Part shown: positions 52,645-62,400 of the stretch, one piece after another
Layout: each line of letters begins with the position of its first letter
Numbering within the stretch: the first letter of the stretch is position 1
From: WTJO01 sp965660165
GTDB lineage: Bacteria > Pseudomonadota > Alphaproteobacteria > Puniceispirillales > Puniceispirillaceae
Assembly (NCBI GenBank): GCA_965660165.1
Contig: CBFHYU010000009.1
Location: 1-64,000 of the forward strand
DNA: 64,000 nucleotides
Reading direction: 5' to 3'
The notes under the pieces: generated by a model
The model's input: the letters and a program-made list of their open reading frames with translations, nothing else
Database searches by the model: none
Told to the model about the DNA's origin: nothing
Program-made: the position numbers and the translations under genes

Positions 52645-53653
52645 CCCATCTGATAGTTCAGCCCGCAAAGATGCACATCTTGATTTGGCACGCCAAGTCA
52701 CGGCTACTATGGCTTCGCATAGTCTAGATAAGATATCATTGCCATATTCTGCCCTACCTGAGCTGAGCTTTGATGAGATTGACCTGACAACGAGATTTAT
52801 CGGCTGTACCCTATCTGCCCCGATAATGATCACAGGCATGACAGGCGGCACTGCACGGGCAGATGCAATAAATGAAATGCTGGTGATGGCCGCTGAAACA
52901 GCACAGATTGCCATTGGTTTGGGCTCGCAACGTGCCAGTCTTGAAGCTGGTAAAACACAGTCTAATTTGCGGAAAATAGCCCCAAAAGCCTGTCTTGTGG
53001 GTAATATAGGCGGCGCCCAATTAGCAGGTAAAGATGGTATTGAGCTAGCCTTGCGTGCTGTAGAGGATATTGACGCAAATGCGCTTGCTATTCATCTGAA
53101 TCCACTTCAGGAAATAATCCAGCCAGAGGGCGATCATGACTGGCGCGGGGTAGAGCAGGCCATTGCTGAGTTGGTGGATAGGCTTGACTGTCCTGTAATC
53201 GTCAAGGAAGTGGGCGCTGGTCTGTCAGCCTCGGTGGTAGCGCGGCTTGTAGGGCTTGGCGTTCGCCATATTGACCTTGCCTGTAAGGGTGGAACAAACT
53301 GGGCATTGATCGAATATCTGCGCCAGCAGGACAAAAATCAATCGCTCTATGCCCCTTTTATTGATACTGGATATGAGCTAGTGCCAGCGCTGATAGATGC
53401 CACAAACACAGCGCCAGATGCGGTCATCATTGCTTCAGGCGGATTGCGTCATGGCCTTGATATTGCAAAAACGCTTTGGCTTGGGGCTGATTTAGGCGGA
53501 ATGGCGGGGGCAATTTTGCGTCATCTTGAAGATGAAGATCATTCACTTCATCCTGATAGGCTACTATCCGCATTAGAGGAAATTTGTTCCCAAATTCAGA
53601 TAGCCTTATTTCTGTCTGGCGCAAAATCAGTAGCAGAATTACGCAAATTATAA
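52637..53653 (+). CDS. fni: Type 2 isopentenyl-diphosphate delta-isomerase (FMN)
   Basis: A 338-residue FMN/NAD(P)H-dependent isomerase balancing IPP and DMAPP for carotenoid synthesis. Motifs: RKDAHLDLA at the start, SAPIMITGMTGGTA, GLGSQRASLE, HLNPLQEIIQPEGDHDW, VKEVGAGLSASVVARL and IASGGLRHGLDIAKTLWLGA. It is the last gene of the retinal operon, overlapping blh by 8 bases, which keeps precursor supply tied to pigment synthesis. A strong terminator lies about 170 bases downstream. Confidence 0.95.
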   Translation: MNSPSDSSARKDAHLDLARQVTATMASHSLDKISLPYSALPELSFDEIDLTTRFIGCTLSAPIMITGMTGGTARADAINEMLVMAAETAQIAIGLGSQRASLEAGKTQSNLRKIAPKACLVGNIGGAQLAGKDGIELALRAVEDIDANALAIHLNPLQEIIQPEGDHDWRGVEQAIAELVDRLDCPVIVKEVGAGLSASVVARLVGLGVRHIDLACKGGTNWALIEYLRQQDKNQSLYAPFIDTGYELVPALIDATNTAPDAVIIASGGLRHGLDIAKTLWLGADLGGMAGAILRHLEDEDHSLHPDRLLSALEEICSQIQIALFLSGAKSVAELRKL

Positions 53654-53755
53654 CGCTATGTTGCGCATCGCAGAACAAAAATAGGCTTAATTCTGGCTAA
53701 AACATGCTGGGTTTCAGCGATTATCAGACAAAAATGTCATTTTTTATTAAAAAAC

Positions 53756-53866
53756 TATACCCATAGAAATCTAAATTAGAATTCTATGGGTATAAGGTAT
53801 GACTTGAAAAAGTCTTCCCCCCGTTGGAGGTCTCGGTTTCCTACTTTCCGAGACCTCCTATTTTTT
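53756..53866 (+). ncRNA. Candidate small RNA or structured 3' region: three hairpins ending in a terminator
   Basis: Three consecutive stems lie in about 110 bases. The first is a perfect 13-bp inverted repeat TATACCCATAGAA (53756-53768) with TTCTATGGGTATA (53782-53794). The second is the small hairpin GACTT-gaaa-AAGTC. The third is an 11-bp terminator stem followed by a T-run. The region sits about 100 bases behind the last carotenoid gene and codes for nothing. It may be an independent small RNA or the structured end of the operon transcript. The first repeat could instead be a protein-binding site. No known RNA family was recognised. Confidence 0.45.
53826..53866 (+). terminator. Strong intrinsic terminator after the retinal operon
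   Basis: GGAGGTCTCGG (53826-53836) pairs perfectly with CCGAGACCTCC (53848-53858), followed by TATTTTTTC. Confidence 0.93.
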
Positions 53867-54029
53867 CACAATCTGAAACAATGTGACAGCCCCATTTCCA
53901 CAATGTGAACATTATGTGGCCTATGGTATAATTATGCGCTGATCTTGGCTTTACCCAACAGACTATGATTTGATGGGAAGGCAGGGTATGACGTGACAGG
54001 CTGAAAGATGACAATATTGGGAGGGTATC

Positions 54030-54818
54030 ATGGATAATGCGTTAGCCTATGAGGCAGGCCAGCTATTGCTTGATAGTCGCAAGCACGGCACGGTTATTGA
54101 TGGGTTGCCATCACAATGCTGTCCGCAAAGCCGAATAGAGGGATATCAGATACAGGCCTGTTTTGAAGAAGCAGATGCGAGAGTTGGTTGGAAAATTGCT
54201 GCAACCAGCCTTGCTGGACAACAGCATATTGGAATTGACGGCCCCATAGCTGGCAGGCTGACAGAAGAAATGGTCTTTGCTGAAGATGATATTGTGCCTT
54301 TTGGTAAAAACAGAATGGCAGTAGCAGAAGCCGAATTTGTATTCCAGCTTGGCACGCAGCTTACCCCACGTTCTACAGCCTATTCTATGGATGAGGTGAT
54401 GGCGGCTGTCTCTGCCCTATATCTGGGGATTGAGCTACCAGATTCACGGTTTTCTGATTTTGTAACTGTGGGCGCGCCTAATCTGATTGCGGATAATGCG
54501 TGCGGCTATCAATTTGTCTGGGGGCCTGAAGCGTCGTCCTCATGGCGAGCATACGATCTGTCTGCCCATACCATATCCGCAACGGTGCAGAGCGGTGCAG
54601 ATATACAGCATTATGACGGGATAGGCGCAAATGTGCTTGGCGATCCAAAGCGTGCGCTATGCTGGCTGGTAAATGAATTATCAGCACATGGCATTACCAT
54701 TGATGCAGGCGAGATAGTCACAACAGGCACCTGTACAATCCCAATGCCAATTGCCGCAGGGAATAAGATAATCGCTGATTTTGGGGTGTTAGGCACGGTC
54801 ACATGCCAACTTGGCTAG
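54030..54818 (+). CDS. 2-keto-4-pentenoate hydratase-family protein (MhpD-like)
   Basis: A 262-residue fumarylacetoacetase-fold enzyme: VGWKIAATSLAGQQHIGIDGPIAGRL, the metal-ligand segment AVAEAEFVFQLG, LGIELPDSRF, and VTTGTCTIPMPIAAGNKIIADFG at the end. MhpD-type enzymes add water to 2-hydroxypentadienoate in meta-cleavage pathways; oxalocrotonate decarboxylase is a close relative. GGGAGGGTATC precedes the ATG. It is alone between terminators, far from the extradiol dioxygenase gene, so a link is only metabolic inference. Confidence 0.85.
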   Translation: MDNALAYEAGQLLLDSRKHGTVIDGLPSQCCPQSRIEGYQIQACFEEADARVGWKIAATSLAGQQHIGIDGPIAGRLTEEMVFAEDDIVPFGKNRMAVAEAEFVFQLGTQLTPRSTAYSMDEVMAAVSALYLGIELPDSRFSDFVTVGAPNLIADNACGYQFVWGPEASSSWRAYDLSAHTISATVQSGADIQHYDGIGANVLGDPKRALCWLVNELSAHGITIDAGEIVTTGTCTIPMPIAAGNKIIADFGVLGTVTCQLG

Positions 54819-54871
54819 CTGGAAGCGCTGGAGGAAGTCAAAGGGTAGATGGTTACCAGCCTGTTGGTTTT

Positions 54872-55018
54872 TTAATTTTTTTGCCGGACAAAATGGCCAT
54901 AGTGAATTTCTAAAGTTGGTAATGTTTTCAATGCATCCAGATATGCCTTCTGCCTTTTGGGAGCATCAGGGTCATGGTGTGAGGGTTCTAGTTGAGCTGT
55001 GAAATATTTGTATTCTTT
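54872..55018 (-). pseudogene. Remnant of an NYN-domain (DUF88-like) protein gene
   Basis: On the minus strand a frame without start codon reads KEYKYFTAQLEPSHHDPDAP, followed by KRQKAYLDALKTLPTLEIHY and GHFVRQKN, then a stop at 54874-54872. This matches the middle of NYN-domain nuclease-like proteins (pattern YFTA...D-P...RQ..YL.AL.TLP.....YGHF). The expected N-terminal Asp motif and the C-terminal half are absent, and upstream codons run into stops. It is therefore a decayed fragment about 49 codons long. A plus-strand open frame across it is not a gene. Confidence 0.55.
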
Positions 55019-55081
55019 AAGCAACCATAATATAGATTAAACCCATCTACATAGATGGTTGTTCTCATGATTTCCTCAATA

Positions 55082-55109
55082 AAAAACGAGGGCTTCCCGA
55101 AGGAAGCCC
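55082..55109 (-). terminator. Intrinsic terminator for the aminotransferase-fold gene
   Basis: On the minus strand GGGCTTCC (55109-55102) and GGAAGCCC (55097-55090) close on a TTCG tetraloop and are followed by TCG and a six-T run. It lies about 115 bases past the stop of the minus-strand gene. A second small repeat, TGTCAA/TTGACA near 55167-55183, lies between. Confidence 0.85.
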
Positions 55110-55223
55110 ACAGTCCCTGAGTAGTATCAAGGACAGAATTAGGTATAATCATCAGCTATCTAATTGTGAGTGTCAACTTCTTGACAGTAAGCGAGCTATC
55201 TAGCTGGTGCTATCTTTTCATCA

Positions 55224-56477
55224 CTAGGCTGCAATGACTTTCATGGCGGCTAGGAACTGTGCGATTTCATGAGTGCTGTTATAGTGGCACATAGAGACAC
55301 GCACACATCCATCTAGCCCAAGCGGATCAAGAATATTGCCTGAGTAATGATCTGCTTTTCTAAGATGGGTTCTGATGCCTTCTGCATTCAGCTTTGCTAC
55401 CACCTCAGCGGACGCCATACCATCAACATAAAGTGATACCAACCCTTCGCGTGCCGCATTGTCAGCGCCGCCAATTATGTGAACCTTTTCCATAGATTCA
55501 AGTCCTTGCAGATTGCCAATACCTTTGATCATTGCATCTGTCAGAGTTTTTTCGTGGGCATGAATAGCTGCCCCTGCCGCTTCAAATTTCTTGCGTCTAT
55601 CTGTCTCTGAGCTAACCTCGCCGCCAAGCCATTCCAAATAGTCAGCAACATCGGACAAGGTTGCATAGGCGCCAGTATCGCGTGTGCCCAATTCCCAATT
55701 TTCAGCAGGCCCGCCTACCAGCGCATCATGCTCAATCTGTGATAGCCTGTCTGAAATCCAAGCAAGCCCATAGCCATGACGTGAAAACATTTTATAGGGC
55801 GATATCACATAACCATCTATATCATAGCGTGCTAAATCTATCAGCCCATGGGCGGCATGCTGGATACCATCAACAATAATCAGGCAATCGGGCGCAACCT
55901 TGCGGATTGCAGCAGATATAGCAGGCACATCCATCCCCATCCCTGTAACAGGCGAGGTATGCAGGATAGTAGCCACCCGCGTATCAGGCGTGACCTGTGC
56001 TGCATAATCATCTGCTGTAACCAGCCCAAGCGTATTATTATGAGGGATCAATTTATGTGTCTTATGGCTGATTTTTGACCATCTGTGACAGGCACTTCTG
56101 GTTGCTGGATGCTCAACTGTCGAGCCAAGTACAATGCCATTATGCTCTGAGCCAAGACAGGCATTCATGATAAGGCGAAATAACAGTTCAGTGCCGCTTT
56201 CCCCAACAAAAAACTGACCTGTTGAGATATTCATCATTGCTCTCATATCATCTTTTGCTTTGTTAATAACGCGCACAAGCTCATGAGAGGCAGGGTTTTC
56301 GCGTCCCTGATTATCAGGCACAGCGGCATAATATTGCGAGGTATCAACGACTGAATTGAGAGTAAGTGCGCCACCTGCATTTTCAAAAAATATACGCTGG
56401 CCTTGAATAGGACATTCTTCTACCTGCGCAAATTTACTGCGAATATCAGCTAACACATTATCTGTAATTTGTGGCAT
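55224..56477 (-). CDS. Class V aminotransferase-fold PLP protein (cysteine desulfurase/isopenicillin N epimerase-like)
   Basis: A 417-residue PLP enzyme. FFENAGGALTLNSVV start region, LGSTVEHPATRSACHRWSK, DGIQHAAHGLIDLARYDIDG, and the PLP lysine in YVISPYKMFSRHGYGLAW, then WELGTRDTGAYATLSDVADYL and EGIRTHLRKADHYSGNILD. It belongs to the SufS/NifS-like and kynureninase-like superfamily; whether it acts on cysteine is not clear, since no catalytic Cys loop is obvious. The ATG at 56477 has GGTGAGG upstream. It stands alone, bounded by terminators on both sides. Confidence 0.85.
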   Translation of the reverse strand: MPQITDNVLADIRSKFAQVEECPIQGQRIFFENAGGALTLNSVVDTSQYYAAVPDNQGRENPASHELVRVINKAKDDMRAMMNISTGQFFVGESGTELLFRLIMNACLGSEHNGIVLGSTVEHPATRSACHRWSKISHKTHKLIPHNNTLGLVTADDYAAQVTPDTRVATILHTSPVTGMGMDVPAISAAIRKVAPDCLIIVDGIQHAAHGLIDLARYDIDGYVISPYKMFSRHGYGLAWISDRLSQIEHDALVGGPAENWELGTRDTGAYATLSDVADYLEWLGGEVSSETDRRKKFEAAGAAIHAHEKTLTDAMIKGIGNLQGLESMEKVHIIGGADNAAREGLVSLYVDGMASAEVVAKLNAEGIRTHLRKADHYSGNILDPLGLDGCVRVSMCHYNSTHEIAQFLAAMKVIAA

Positions 56478-56552
56478 ATCACCAAACCTCACCAATCAAA
56501 AATATTGAACTGCCATCACCTTATATCCATTTTTTCTGCGGTACAACTAAAG

Positions 56553-56587
56553 ATAAGAAAAATGGAAGCGCCTGAGATAGCGCTCCC
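56553..56587 (-). terminator. Intrinsic terminator of the secreted-protein/barrel unit
   Basis: On the minus strand GGGAGCGC (56587-56580) pairs with GCGCTTCC (56571-56564) with one G-U pair, an 8-base loop and an ATTTTTCTT tail. It follows the barrel gene stop by about 45 bases. Confidence 0.82.
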
Positions 56588-56631
56588 ATTTTATCGTGCT
56601 AGTCGTGTTGCGTGACCTAGCTAGGCGTTGA

Positions 56632-57951
56632 CTAAAGGTCGAATTTTCGAGACAGGCTTAGGCCAGTTTTATGTGAATGGATATGTGCGGATTTCTGGTT
56701 TGAATCAGTTTTCGAATAGCTGGTATCAATCCCGATAATAAGCGCACCTAACGGTTGCCATAATTCCTGACCTTTAATTGTATAGCTAACAGTGTAACGG
56801 TCTGTTTTATCTTGCTGTTTTTTGAGGTTGATAAGCTTTTTATGATGGATAGTATCGCTGAAGCTGGCTGTAAGAATCAGCCTTTGATCACGTGGCAGAA
56901 TTTTCACCAACAAGGCAGAGATACTATCTGAATCCTTATGCAGGTTTTTCGGATCATCTTGTTTTTCCGCTTGTGTTTTCGCCTGTGAGGCTGTTAGCCG
57001 CGCATAGGTGGTTCGCGATAAAGATAAGCCGAAAAAAAGGCTGTTTGCTATTGTGTTGGCATCAAGATTATCTGCATTGACAATCTTTGAATGTCTATGA
57101 GCTGACCTGCTTTGGCTCACGCCAAGTTGCATGTTATCTCTGAGCTTTTGGGACAGTTCAAGTTCATAGCTAGTAATCGAAATATCAGAGGCGATGGTTT
57201 TTTGCTGTTTGATATTATGCCTGTTAAAAGAGCCGCGCTGAATACCTGTTTTCAGTATGGTGTCTGATGCAAAATTATATTCCAGCCCAAATGTGCCAGA
57301 CAGATATTGATTATCTATCGACACTGTATCTGGGCCATCTTTGAAGCTGGCGCTAATGCCAAAATTGGCCTTTAGCGCGCGATCTTCGGTAAGAAGATAG
57401 CTGGTATTAAGCAGGGCTGAACCTGATCTGATAGTATCGCTTTTCTTGTTATATTTCCGATAGATAGGATCAGGCATTGCAGCATCAATACCTGTTTTTG
57501 ATGTCACCTGTCCGCCCTTTGGCCATGAATTGATGTTATTGCCATAGCCAATGCCAGCCTTAAAGGTAATATTGGCAGTGAAGCGGCGGTCACGCATTTT
57601 GATAGCGGCAAGCAATTGTCTTGCTTTTTGTTTATCTGCCTTGGGAATATCTAAGGTAGTCATTAGGTGAAGTTCTGAGGCAATTTCTGCGCCCCGCCCA
57701 AGTGAGGTTAGTATTTGGGCTCGGAAAAAGCGCGCTGATAAATCTGTTGGTCTGGCAATAACCACTTGCGTCATCTTATCTAGTGCCGCATCAAACTGTT
57801 TTTGCTGAACATGCTGTTGTGCTTCGTTGCGCAAGCGTTGAATCTCTGCATCACTAAGAGATTGTTGCGCATGGCCAAGATCTGCAAGACAGATAAAAAT
57901 ACTGGTGAGCATGAATAGTGTAAACCACCATCTAACAACATTCTGGTTCAT
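56632..57951 (-). CDS. TPR plus outer-membrane beta-barrel protein (Slam/DUF560-like)
   Basis: A 439-residue protein with a signal peptide (about 1-29, ending GHAQQ), then a tetratricopeptide region of about 30-130 (EAQQHVQQKQFDAALDKMTQ, RFFRAQILTSLGRGAEI), then alternating beta-strands to the end (TANITFKAGIGYGNNIN onward) closing with LSRKFDL. This order, periplasmic TPR followed by a C-terminal barrel, is that of surface lipoprotein assembly modifiers. GAGGACG precedes the ATG at 57951. Two secreted paralogues are encoded upstream in the same direction and could be its cargo. It could also be a porin-like protein with unrelated role. Confidence 0.7.
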   Translation of the reverse strand: MNQNVVRWWFTLFMLTSIFICLADLGHAQQSLSDAEIQRLRNEAQQHVQQKQFDAALDKMTQVVIARPTDLSARFFRAQILTSLGRGAEIASELHLMTTLDIPKADKQKARQLLAAIKMRDRRFTANITFKAGIGYGNNINSWPKGGQVTSKTGIDAAMPDPIYRKYNKKSDTIRSGSALLNTSYLLTEDRALKANFGISASFKDGPDTVSIDNQYLSGTFGLEYNFASDTILKTGIQRGSFNRHNIKQQKTIASDISITSYELELSQKLRDNMQLGVSQSRSAHRHSKIVNADNLDANTIANSLFFGLSLSRTTYARLTASQAKTQAEKQDDPKNLHKDSDSISALLVKILPRDQRLILTASFSDTIHHKKLINLKKQQDKTDRYTVSYTIKGQELWQPLGALIIGIDTSYSKTDSNQKSAHIHSHKTGLSLSRKFDL

Positions 57952-58026
57952 TAAAACGTCCTCTTTTTCATGTGGGCTGATAGGCAAAAATGCAATTTTT
58001 GAGGCTGGCTAAGATTTCCCAAAGCA

Positions 58027-58620
58027 CTAGGGCGCCTGTTCTGAAAGCAGGGGCATTTGGTTGATCACAATAGCCTTATCTGCTTCAGAAAGCTGATTCC
58101 AGATAGCAAGGCTGGCGGCCATATGCCTGCCAGCGTTAGTATCATTTGCTACTTCGACAGGATCATAGGTGACAACAGCAGAAAAATAGTCAAAATTCTG
58201 ATTGCCAACCAACTGCTTGCCTGGCTCAGACAGGGTGTTGAAGCCTTCAAGCGTGCTACGAATTTGCGAGATGGAATAGGTGCCTTCTTCTATCACCGCG
58301 CCAATCACATCCAGAATATCGAAATTAAAAAATTCGGCATTGGATGAGACAAGCGCTAACGTAGCGGTGGCATCAGAAGCGTCATTTGCAGAGATCACCC
58401 CCTCATTGATTGCCTCTGCCACGATAGAGTCGATGGTAATATCAAAATCAGAAGATAATGTGTTATCTGGCCCAACCGAACGTTCTAATGTTGCCAGTTC
58501 TGTTGCATTCATATTGCCGATAATCTCGGCTAATGACGGCACTTCTGCGCTACTATCCTGAGCAGATGCGCTTCCTGCCCATAATGCGAGAATAAAAATC
58601 CTAATTAGATGGTGTTTCAT
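58027..58620 (-). CDS. Secreted protein of unknown function, paralogue B
   Basis: A 197-residue protein with a signal peptide (about 1-20, ending GSASAQ). The central block, FDITIDSIVAEAINEGVISA to NAEFFNFDILDVIGAVIEEG and QIRSTLEGFNTLSEPGKQLV, is shared nearly residue for residue with the neighbour encoded upstream. It has a longer C-terminal part (YDPVEVANDTNAGRHMAA) and ends like the paralogue (LSEADKAIVINQMPLLSEQAP). No cysteine follows the signal, so it is not a lipoprotein. Acidic and alpha-helical in appearance. Not matched to a family I know. The barrel gene is 75 bases downstream. Confidence 0.75.
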   Translation of the reverse strand: MKHHLIRIFILALWAGSASAQDSSAEVPSLAEIIGNMNATELATLERSVGPDNTLSSDFDITIDSIVAEAINEGVISANDASDATATLALVSSNAEFFNFDILDVIGAVIEEGTYSISQIRSTLEGFNTLSEPGKQLVGNQNFDYFSAVVTYDPVEVANDTNAGRHMAASLAIWNQLSEADKAIVINQMPLLSEQAP

Positions 58621-58667
58621 AATATCTCTCTTTTTGGATGTCATTTGTCAGCGGGGTAGTGGCGAAA

Positions 58668-59198
58668 TCACTGCGGATTTGCGCCAACCACTGGCATGCT
58701 GTTTAGGACGATTGATTTATCTTGGTCAGAAAGCTGGTTGAATAATGAGCCATCTGAGGTATCTGCAACATCAAATTCGCTGTCACCTACCAACGCTTTT
58801 CCGTCATCAGAAAGTGTGTTGAAACCCTCTAATGTTTGGCGGATTTGATCCATCGAAAATGTGCCATTTTCAATCACCTCGCCAATCGCATCTAGAATAT
58901 CAAAATTGAAAAATTCAGCATTGGCTGTCACTAAAGACAGGGTTGCCGCCGCATCATCTGCGTCTTCTGCCCCTATCACCCCGTCAGCTATGGCGTCATC
59001 AACCGCAGCCTGAATAGAGATATCCATATCAATACTGAGCGAGCCAGAATCTGCCATCTGGCTAATTTCCTGCTGTGACATTGTTTTGATAACATCACCA
59101 AGAAAAAGCGGATTATCAGTGTGCTTATTTGTTTGGGCAACGGCCAGTCCTAGCGGCAGACATATTCCCAAAAGCGCAGGAAAGACTATCTTATTCAT
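58668..59198 (-). CDS. Secreted protein of unknown function, paralogue A
   Basis: A 176-residue protein with a signal peptide (about 1-21, LGLAVAQT). It shares with paralogue B the stretches IDMDISIQAAVDDAIADGVI, ANAEFFNFDILDAIGEVIEN, IRQTLEGFNTLSDDGKALVG and the end LSDQDKSIVLNSMPVV. It is very acidic and has no recognised domain. AAGGAG lies 8 bases before the ATG. It is first in the three-gene unit (A, B, barrel protein) and is divergent from the giant flagellin-like gene across 252 bases. Confidence 0.78.
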   Translation of the reverse strand: MNKIVFPALLGICLPLGLAVAQTNKHTDNPLFLGDVIKTMSQQEISQMADSGSLSIDMDISIQAAVDDAIADGVIGAEDADDAAATLSLVTANAEFFNFDILDAIGEVIENGTFSMDQIRQTLEGFNTLSDDGKALVGDSEFDVADTSDGSLFNQLSDQDKSIVLNSMPVVGANPQ

Positions 59199-59232
59199 TA
59201 CGGTTACTCCTTAGCAGACCCCTGTCATAAAA

Positions 59233-59246
59233 ACGCAAAATTGCGT
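59233..59246. promoter_or_regulatory. Inverted repeat in the divergent region before the giant flagellin-like gene
   Basis: ACGCAA (59233-59238) and TTGCGT (59241-59246) are inverted arms with a 2-base spacer, 35 bases upstream of paralogue A. It may be an operator serving the minus-strand unit. No sigma-28 or sigma-54 flagellar promoter was recognised in this 252-base gap. Confidence 0.4.
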
Positions 59247-59450
59247 CTGTCCAAGATGCTAAGATAGTCAGATATCCGCTGCGCTTAACCTGCCCAGATG
59301 GGGAGGTGCGCCGAGCCAAAAAGCCAAAACATAGATCATAACGCCAACAGCCGCGAACCTTTTGGGCAAAAACATTTTTTTATCGCTGTTCCAATAAAAT
59401 CTGCCTGATTTAAGTCGTTTTTATGATGCTTAACTAATGTTCTGGTTTTT

Positions 59451-62400
59451 ATGGTCAATATTACGTCAAATAGGCTGATACGTTCATCACAAGTCGCGTC
59501 TAAATTAACAGAGGCGCGGATGCAGACAGCTATGGAGCGGATTTCGTCTGGCAGACGTGTCAATACCGCTGCTGATGATGCTGCAGGACTAGCTGTTATG
59601 CGCAGGATGGATGCGCAGATTCTAAGTATTCGTGCAGCCATTCAGAATAATCTGACAGCCAATTCAGCGATTGATGCTGCGTTAAGCGGCATCGAGGTAT
59701 TACAGAATATGGCAGTGCGCATGCATGAGCTGGCGGTGAAAGCAAATAACGGGGTCTATACTGATTCAGATAGGGCGCTAGCCAATCAAGAAATTCTGGC
59801 CTTGAAACAGGAATATGTGCGTATGGCAGAACATACCACAATCAATAATACTAAATTGCTTGATGGTAGCTTTTTAAGCGAGTTTCAGGTTGGATCAAAC
59901 ATCACAGAAACAGTTGGCCTTGATATTGACGGCATTTTGAAACGGTTCGAGATTTCAGCCCACGCCAAAGCCACGGGCAGTTCTATTGAAGTGATTAAGC
60001 CTCAAACGATAGCAACTGGTACGTCTGTATCCAATACACCGCCTTTAATTACAGCTGAGATAACTGAACCTGGAAAAATAGCCACAGGCACATCTGAATT
60101 TGATGTGCCCGCCAGCCAGATAGCCTCTGTAACAACAGCATTTGACTATTTAGATTTGGCAGAGGTAACAGGCGGGTCTTCGGCATTTAATACCCCTGTA
60201 AGTGCTAGCGCATCTGGTACATCTGTTCTGTCTATTTTACCCACAAATAGCGCTAGCCTAACGAGTTCAAATTTCACCACCCTATCTAATATGGTCACGG
60301 GTTCATCCTCACTCGGTGTTGCCCCAACAAGTACAGCCAGCATCACCTCATCGTCAAATTACCACACCACTAGCCCTGCTCAGGCTTCAGCTAATCTGGC
60401 ATCATCAGTGCCGCCAACAAGCACAGCCAGCATAGCCACAGGCGGAACATCAACGCTAAATCCGCTTGCATTTGAAAATGGAGATTTTTCTGCGTCTGAT
60501 TCTGCTAGCACTGCAGGCCAAAGCGGAAGCACTATCCAGATTGCTGGATGGGATATCCATCTTAGCCAGGTCAGCATTGATAACGCAGATTTGATTGCTG
60601 GATTTGCGCCCCCTGTTGATACCATCAGGCCAATCGGTGTTGATACTGGGGATACGGCCATTGTAACAGGCTCGCCAGTGACCTATTCCTATCGCGATTC
60701 AGGCAATAGGCTGATTTTGGAAACCAATAATATTCGTACCTCTGGCAATGGTATTGCGCATGGGCCATATCTTGTTTCAGATGAAGCTATTGGGCTTAAA
60801 CAGAATGATCAGGTCAGTTTTGAGTGGGAAGGGCTTGGTGGTGAGCAAATAGATGTTATGGCCTATCTGGTCAATGTAGATACTGGCACTACCATTACCA
60901 TGCTGGATTTCACCGATACAGATGGCGGCACAGTAGCTGCTCAGACTATCTCAAAAACAATTGGTGCTGGTGAAGATGGCAGATATAAATTTGTCTTTAT
61001 TTCAGGCTCATATGATATTGATAGCGGCGGTACCGTTGCCTCAGAGGTGGCGATCCAGAATATTGCGGTAACACAGGCGCTAGGCAATGTGTCTAGCACA
61101 TCCTCTGCAAATGTGACCCTTGAAGCGATGGAATCAAATGCGCTCACCATTACTCGTAACATGCTTGGTGAGCTAGATTCAATTGCCGCCAGTAATCTTC
61201 CAGACGGCGCAACGCCATATAGTATTTCTGGAGCTGATGCTGGCTATTTCACAATTTCTGATCATACTACTGGCGAGATAAGCTCTACGGGGGCGATGCT
61301 GAGATCTGCTAAGGCCAGCTATGAATTTACCGTGACCTATAGACGTGCGGATGGCGGATTTCATAAAGAACATGTCACCTTAAATCTGTTATCCTCGCTA
61401 GGGGCAAGCTCAACATTAACAGCTCAAGAGGGTAGTAGCGTAACTATTGCCCGCTCTCAGCTATCCTTGCTAGATAGCTATGCAAGCGCAAATGCGGGCA
61501 TCGGCTATGTTCTCTCAGGCCCTGATGCTGGCAGATTCACAATTGATGGCAGTGGCAATCTTACCAGCACTGGCGGCGCAATGGAATTTGATAGTCAAAC
61601 CACCTATAATCTGACAGTTGAATATACTTCTGTTGGCGGCGATATTTTTACCAATGATATTGTGCTGAATTTGACAGATACTCTTGATGCAACTGCTTCA
61701 GCCACCGCAGAAGAAGCCAGTCTTGTTACTCTGGAAATAGCTGATTTTACGGCATCACAAACCTATGCCTCAAAGCCAGCGAATGCAGGCGGGAATTTTA
61801 CATTGACAGGCACAGATGCAGGGCTGTTCCAGTTTAATGGTAGTGGCGATATTGTATCACGCAGTGACTTGCTTCTGGCTACTCAGCCTAACTATAATTT
61901 TGAGCTTAGATATACATCGCCTGGCGGTGATGTGCATGTTGAAACCATTTCCTTATCCTTAACAGAGGCATTACAGGCAACATCTAACCTGACAGTTAAT
62001 CATAATGTGATTGCTGATATTTCGCTGTCAAGTTTGGGGAGCATTTCAAATTTTGCGTCAAGTGAGGCAGGTGTGTGGTCGCTAGAGCCAGCGGCCTCAG
62101 ATAGCTCATTGCCAACCGATGATACAAAATTTTCACTTGATACACCAAATAACAGGATAATTTCCAATAGCCCGACAGATTATACCACTGAGCCTAGATA
62201 TGATTTTGATGTGATTTTCACGCGCACGTCAGATAGCACTCAATTCAGAGAAACAGTAACATTGAATGTCCGTAACCCGCTTGCCAGAACAACCAGAATA
62301 TCGGCTGAAGAAACAGATCAGCTCAGCATATCCTTAGACCAATTGCCATGGTCAGATGATGAATATAGCAATGATAGGTCAGGCGTTTTTTCACTTTCAG

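Noticed and set aside
52444..52914. Minus-strand frame of 156 codons across the blh-fni junction
   Set aside because: Opposite two well-identified overlapping genes, without a recognisable domain.
54839..54882. Possible terminator after the MhpD-like gene (ACCA/TGGT followed by T-rich sequence)
   Set aside because: The stem has only four pairs; the T-run alone is not enough support.
54811..55002. Plus-strand frame of 63 codons after the MhpD-like gene
   Set aside because: Its sequence is low in protein character, and the minus strand of the same stretch carries the NYN remnant.
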